7,375 nt of DNA, from positions 1 to 7,375 of the forward strand of contig JAMPYD010000086.1 of assembly GCA_023700845.1 (NCBI GenBank), given 5' to 3'. Below are positions 5,682 through 7,375 of the stretch, piece after piece (positions within the stretch are counted from its first letter, which is position 1; every line of letters begins with the position of its first letter). Both the position numbers and the translations under genes were made by a program. A model generated the notes under the pieces. It was given only the letters and a program-made list of their open reading frames with translations. It did no database searches and was not told the origin of the DNA. This stretch comes from Elusimicrobiota bacterium (GTDB lineage: Bacteria > Elusimicrobiota > Elusimicrobia > UBA1565 > UBA9628).

Positions 5682-5725
5682 AGGACTAAAGGCCCAATGA
5701 GGGGAGCGTAATGGGCCTAGATCCT
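5682..5725. repeat. Interrupted inverted repeat upstream of the peptidase promoter
   Basis: GGCCCA (5691-5696) pairs with TGGGCC (5712-5717). Outside a 2-nt bulge the pairing continues as CTA/TAG (5686-5688/5718-5720), and after one more bulged base as AGGA/TCCT (5682-5685/5722-5725). That gives 13 bp in total around a 15-nt centre. It lies between the end of the ATP synthase unit and the TATAAT at 5653. It may be part of a transcription stop for the upstream unit or a protein-binding operator; no T-run follows on the minus strand. Confidence 0.5.
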
Positions 5726-5758
5726 GTCGGTCCCTGCGATGACCGCGCTCGGCGGTTC

Positions 5759-5782
5759 GCGACTATCCTTGAGGATAGCCGC
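5759..5782 (-). terminator. Hairpin after the ATP synthase unit, probable transcription stop without U-run
   Basis: On the minus strand GCGGCTATCC (5782-5773) pairs with GGATAGTCGC (5768-5759) over 10 bp including one G-U pair, with a 4-nt loop TCAA. The pairing is better on the minus-strand RNA than on the plus strand, where that position is an A-C mismatch, so an RNA role in the leftward transcript is likely. It starts 11 nt after the cupin stop codon. There is no U-run, so it is not a standard intrinsic terminator. It may instead protect the 3' end or assist a factor-dependent stop. Confidence 0.5.
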
Positions 5783-5792
5783 AAGCGGAGGT

Positions 5793-6290
5793 CTACTCGC
5801 AGATGTGGCAGACGCCGAGGCCGTCGACGCTGGTCGGCTTGTCGCGCTCGGAGTTGACCATGCACAGGAAGCCGAACGGCTCCTTGGCGTCCGCGGGGCA
5901 GCGGAACTGGTGGGGATCGGAGGGCGAGACGTAGACGACGTCGCCGACGCCGACGGTCCAGATGTAGCAGCCGGCCTGGGCTTCCCCTTTGCCCCTCATG
6001 GGGATGACGACGTGCTCGTGCTCGTGCTTCTCGAGGGTGGAGAAGCCGCCGGGGGCGATCTCGAAGTAGCGCACGTGGAACTTCATGCTCTCGCCGCGCT
6101 TGCCGACGAGCTCGCGGCGGGAGATTCCCTTGTATTCCGCGGTGTCGGTCTTGTACGGCTCGAGGGGCACGTCCTTCCACTCGAACTTTCCCGGCTCGCG
6201 CCGGATCACCTTCGAGTGGTTGCCGTCGATGGCCGGGGGCGGCGGCGCCTTGAGGCCGCCGCGCGTCTTGAGGCCCTCGTCCTTCCCCAC
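5793..6290 (-). CDS. Cupin-fold protein with C-terminal CxxC, ATP synthase operon
   Basis: 165 aa, cytoplasmic. The GTG start lies 4 nt after the atpC stop, so it is almost certainly co-transcribed with atpDC. After a basic, Pro-rich N-terminus (1-40), the core about 68-146 fits a single cupin_2 barrel: 'FEIAPGGFSTLEKHEHEH' (76-93) as metal motif 1 and 'GDVVYVSPSDPHQFR' (116-130) as motif 2. Likely metal ligands are His89, His91 and/or His93, and His127; the usual motif-1 Glu appears replaced by His93. It has five Cys (108, 131, 143, 161, 164), the last two forming CHIC one residue before the C-terminus, which could bind a metal or act in redox. Substrate and reaction are unknown. A GTG at codon 28 is a possible later start. 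No role in ATP synthase itself is known for such proteins. Confidence 0.85.
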   Translation of the reverse strand: MGKDEGLKTRGGLKAPPPPAIDGNHSKVIRREPGKFEWKDVPLEPYKTDTAEYKGISRRELVGKRGESMKFHVRYFEIAPGGFSTLEKHEHEHVVIPMRGKGEAQAGCYIWTVGVGDVVYVSPSDPHQFRCPADAKEPFGFLCMVNSERDKPTSVDGLGVCHICE

Positions 6291-6294
6291 GGCC

Positions 6295-6732
6295 CTAGCG
6301 TTCCGGGTTGTGCGGCGGCGGAAGCTTGGTGCGGCGCGACACGCGCAGGCGGACCTGCGCGCGGCGGATCGCCGCTTCCATCGCGGCGAGCTGCATCGGG
6401 TCGAGGCCGGGCTTGACGACCGCCTTCGCCTTCTCGAGCGCCTGGTGCGCGCGCTCCGCGTCGATCTGGCTGGCGTCCTCGGCCGTCTCGGCGAAGAGCG
6501 ACACCGTGTCGTTCTTGATCTCCGCGAAGCCGCCGGAGACCGCGAAGTGCTTGACCTCGTCCTTGACCGTGACGCGAACCTCGCCCGGAGCGAGCTGGAC
6601 CAGGAACGACTGGTGGCCGGGCAGGACGCCCATTTCTCCGTTATACGCCGGCAGGACCACGAAGTCCGCCGGAGCGGACCACGCCACCTTTTCCGGAGTC
6701 ACGAGCTCGAGCGTCAGGTGCTTGTCGGACAT
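6295..6732 (-). CDS. atpC: F1F0 ATP synthase epsilon subunit
   Basis: 145 aa, usual length. The epsilon subunit sits on the central stalk of F1 with gamma, couples rotation to the c-ring and can inhibit ATP hydrolysis through its C-terminal helices. The N-terminal beta-sandwich (about 1-85) shows 'LTLELVTPEKVAW' (6-18) and the signature 'NGEMGVLPGHQSFL' (31-44). The C-terminal part (about 89-134) is two helices, 'DAERAHQALEKAKA' and 'LAAMEAAIRRAQVRL', followed by a short basic/proline tail. ATG at 6732, 13 nt after atpD, with GAGG 5 nt before it. The gene order atpD-atpC is the normal end of the atp operon. Confidence 0.97.
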   Translation of the reverse strand: MSDKHLTLELVTPEKVAWSAPADFVVLPAYNGEMGVLPGHQSFLVQLAPGEVRVTVKDEVKHFAVSGGFAEIKNDTVSLFAETAEDASQIDAERAHQALEKAKAVVKPGLDPMQLAAMEAAIRRAQVRLRVSRRTKLPPPHNPER

Positions 6733-6737
6733 AAAAA

Positions 6738-6741
6738 CCTC
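6738..6741 (-). promoter_or_regulatory. Ribosome binding site of atpC
   Basis: GAGG on the minus strand, separated by five T from the ATG at 6732 in the 13-nt gap between atpD and atpC. It fixes the atpC start. Confidence 0.7.
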
Positions 6742-6745
6742 GGTT

Positions 6746-7375
6746 TTACTTCAGCGCCTCGGCGTTGGCGACGGCCTCGTCGATGCCGCCGCACATGTAG
6801 AACGCCTGCTCGGGCAGCGCGTCGTACTTGCCTTCGATCAGCCCCTTGAAGCTCGCGATGGTGTCCTTGAGCTTGACGTACTTGCCCGCGCGGCCGGTGA
6901 ACTGCTGGGCCACGAAGAAGGGCTGGGACAGGAACTTCTGGATCTTGCGGGCGCGGGACACGACCAGCTTGTCGTCCTCGGACAGCTCGTCGATGCCGAG
7001 GATGGCGATGATGTCCTGGAGCTCGCGGTAGCGCTGCAGGACCTTCTGCACGCCGCGGGCCACGTTGTAGTGCTCCTCGCCGACGATGTTCGGGTCCAGG
7101 ATGCGCGAGGTGGACTCGAGCGGGTCGACCGACGGGAAGATGCCGAGCTCGGCGATCTGGCGCGACAGGACGGTCGTCGCGTCCAAGTGGGTGAAGGTGT
7201 TCGCGACGCCGGGGTCGGTCAGGTCGTCGGCGGGCACGTACACGGCCTGAATCGACGTGATCGAGCCCTTGTTCGTGGAGGTGATGCGCTCCTGCAGGGC
7301 GCCGATCTCGGTGGTCAGCGTGGGCTGGTAGCCGACGGCGGAGGGCATGCGGCCGAGCAGCGCCGAGACCTCGGC
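6746..7375 (-). CDS. atpD: F1F0 ATP synthase beta subunit, 3' part
   Basis: The window holds the last 209 residues; the 5' part, with the P-loop, lies beyond the right edge and the frame is open to the last base. The beta subunit carries the catalytic nucleotide sites of the F1 hexamer. The fragment starts at the conserved 'EVSALLGRMPSAVGYQPTL' and continues through 'LQERITST', 'VYVPADDLTDP', 'HLDATTVLSRQIAELGI', the adenine-site Tyr in 'EEHYNVARG', and 'LSQPFFVAQQFTG' to 'LPEQAFYMCGGI'. The DELSEED loop, which contacts the gamma subunit, reads DELSEDD here, a conservative Glu-to-Asp change that keeps its charge. Ends with TAA, 13 nt before atpC. Confidence 0.98.
   Translation of the reverse strand, partial: AEVSALLGRMPSAVGYQPTLTTEIGALQERITSTNKGSITSIQAVYVPADDLTDPGVANTFTHLDATTVLSRQIAELGIFPSVDPLESTSRILDPNIVGEEHYNVARGVQKVLQRYRELQDIIAILGIDELSEDDKLVVSRARKIQKFLSQPFFVAQQFTGRAGKYVKLKDTIASFKGLIEGKYDALPEQAFYMCGGIDEAVANAEALK

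Noticed and set aside
1..7375. CRISPR array, tRNA genes, insertion sequences
   Set aside because: No regularly spaced repeats, no tRNA-like cloverleaf that I could recognise, and no transposase or terminal inverted repeats around the genes were seen.

Overview
The window is GC-rich bacterial DNA in which every supportable gene lies on the minus strand, so it reads from right (7375) to left (1). The organism is probably a member of Elusimicrobiota. This rests on a secreted metallopeptidase-like protein with a long Pro/Ala/Ser-rich 'SLxPSL' spacer and on the general gene style. No sequence here proves the phylum, so it is a tentative inference.

Layout from right to left. (1) 7375-5793 is the end of an ATP synthase operon: the 3' part of atpD (beta subunit, cut by the window edge), atpC (epsilon subunit), and a small cupin protein with a C-terminal CxxC that starts 4 nt after atpC. 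(2) 5792-5647 is an intergenic stretch with three inverted repeats. It also holds an exact TATAAT placed so close to the next GTG that the message may be leaderless. (3) 5646-500 is a compact five-gene unit: a secreted HExxH metallopeptidase-like protein, a single-domain rhodanese (22-nt gap), a FIST-sensor/class III adenylate cyclase fusion (4-nt gap), a small exported protein resembling DUF4349 (8-nt overlap), and a lipoprotein with a metallo-beta-lactamase fold whose metal ligands are nearly all lost (4-nt overlap). (4) 499-1 has no convincing protein gene. It appears to hold a weak terminator for the five-gene unit, then a strong promoter (A-tract UP element, TTGACA, 17-nt spacer, extended -10). 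Its transcript would contain a good boxA antitermination site and several hairpins, and would run off the left edge. This is the organisation of a ribosomal RNA operon leader, so I predict a 16S rRNA gene just outside the window on the same strand. No rRNA sequence itself is visible.

How the parts may work together. The ATP synthase genes are housekeeping. The five-gene unit combines two or three envelope or exported proteins (peptidase, DUF4349-like protein, MBL-like lipoprotein) with cytoplasmic signalling and sulfur chemistry (FIST-cyclase making cAMP, rhodanese). Overlaps suggest the last three genes are translationally coupled, so a shared process is plausible, but its nature cannot be read from the sequence. 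Four of the seven complete genes start with GTG. The least ordinary items are the FIST-cyclase beside a metal-site-less MBL lipoprotein, the rRNA-type promoter/leader with patterned A-tract/CpG DNA upstream, and the possible leaderless start of the peptidase gene.
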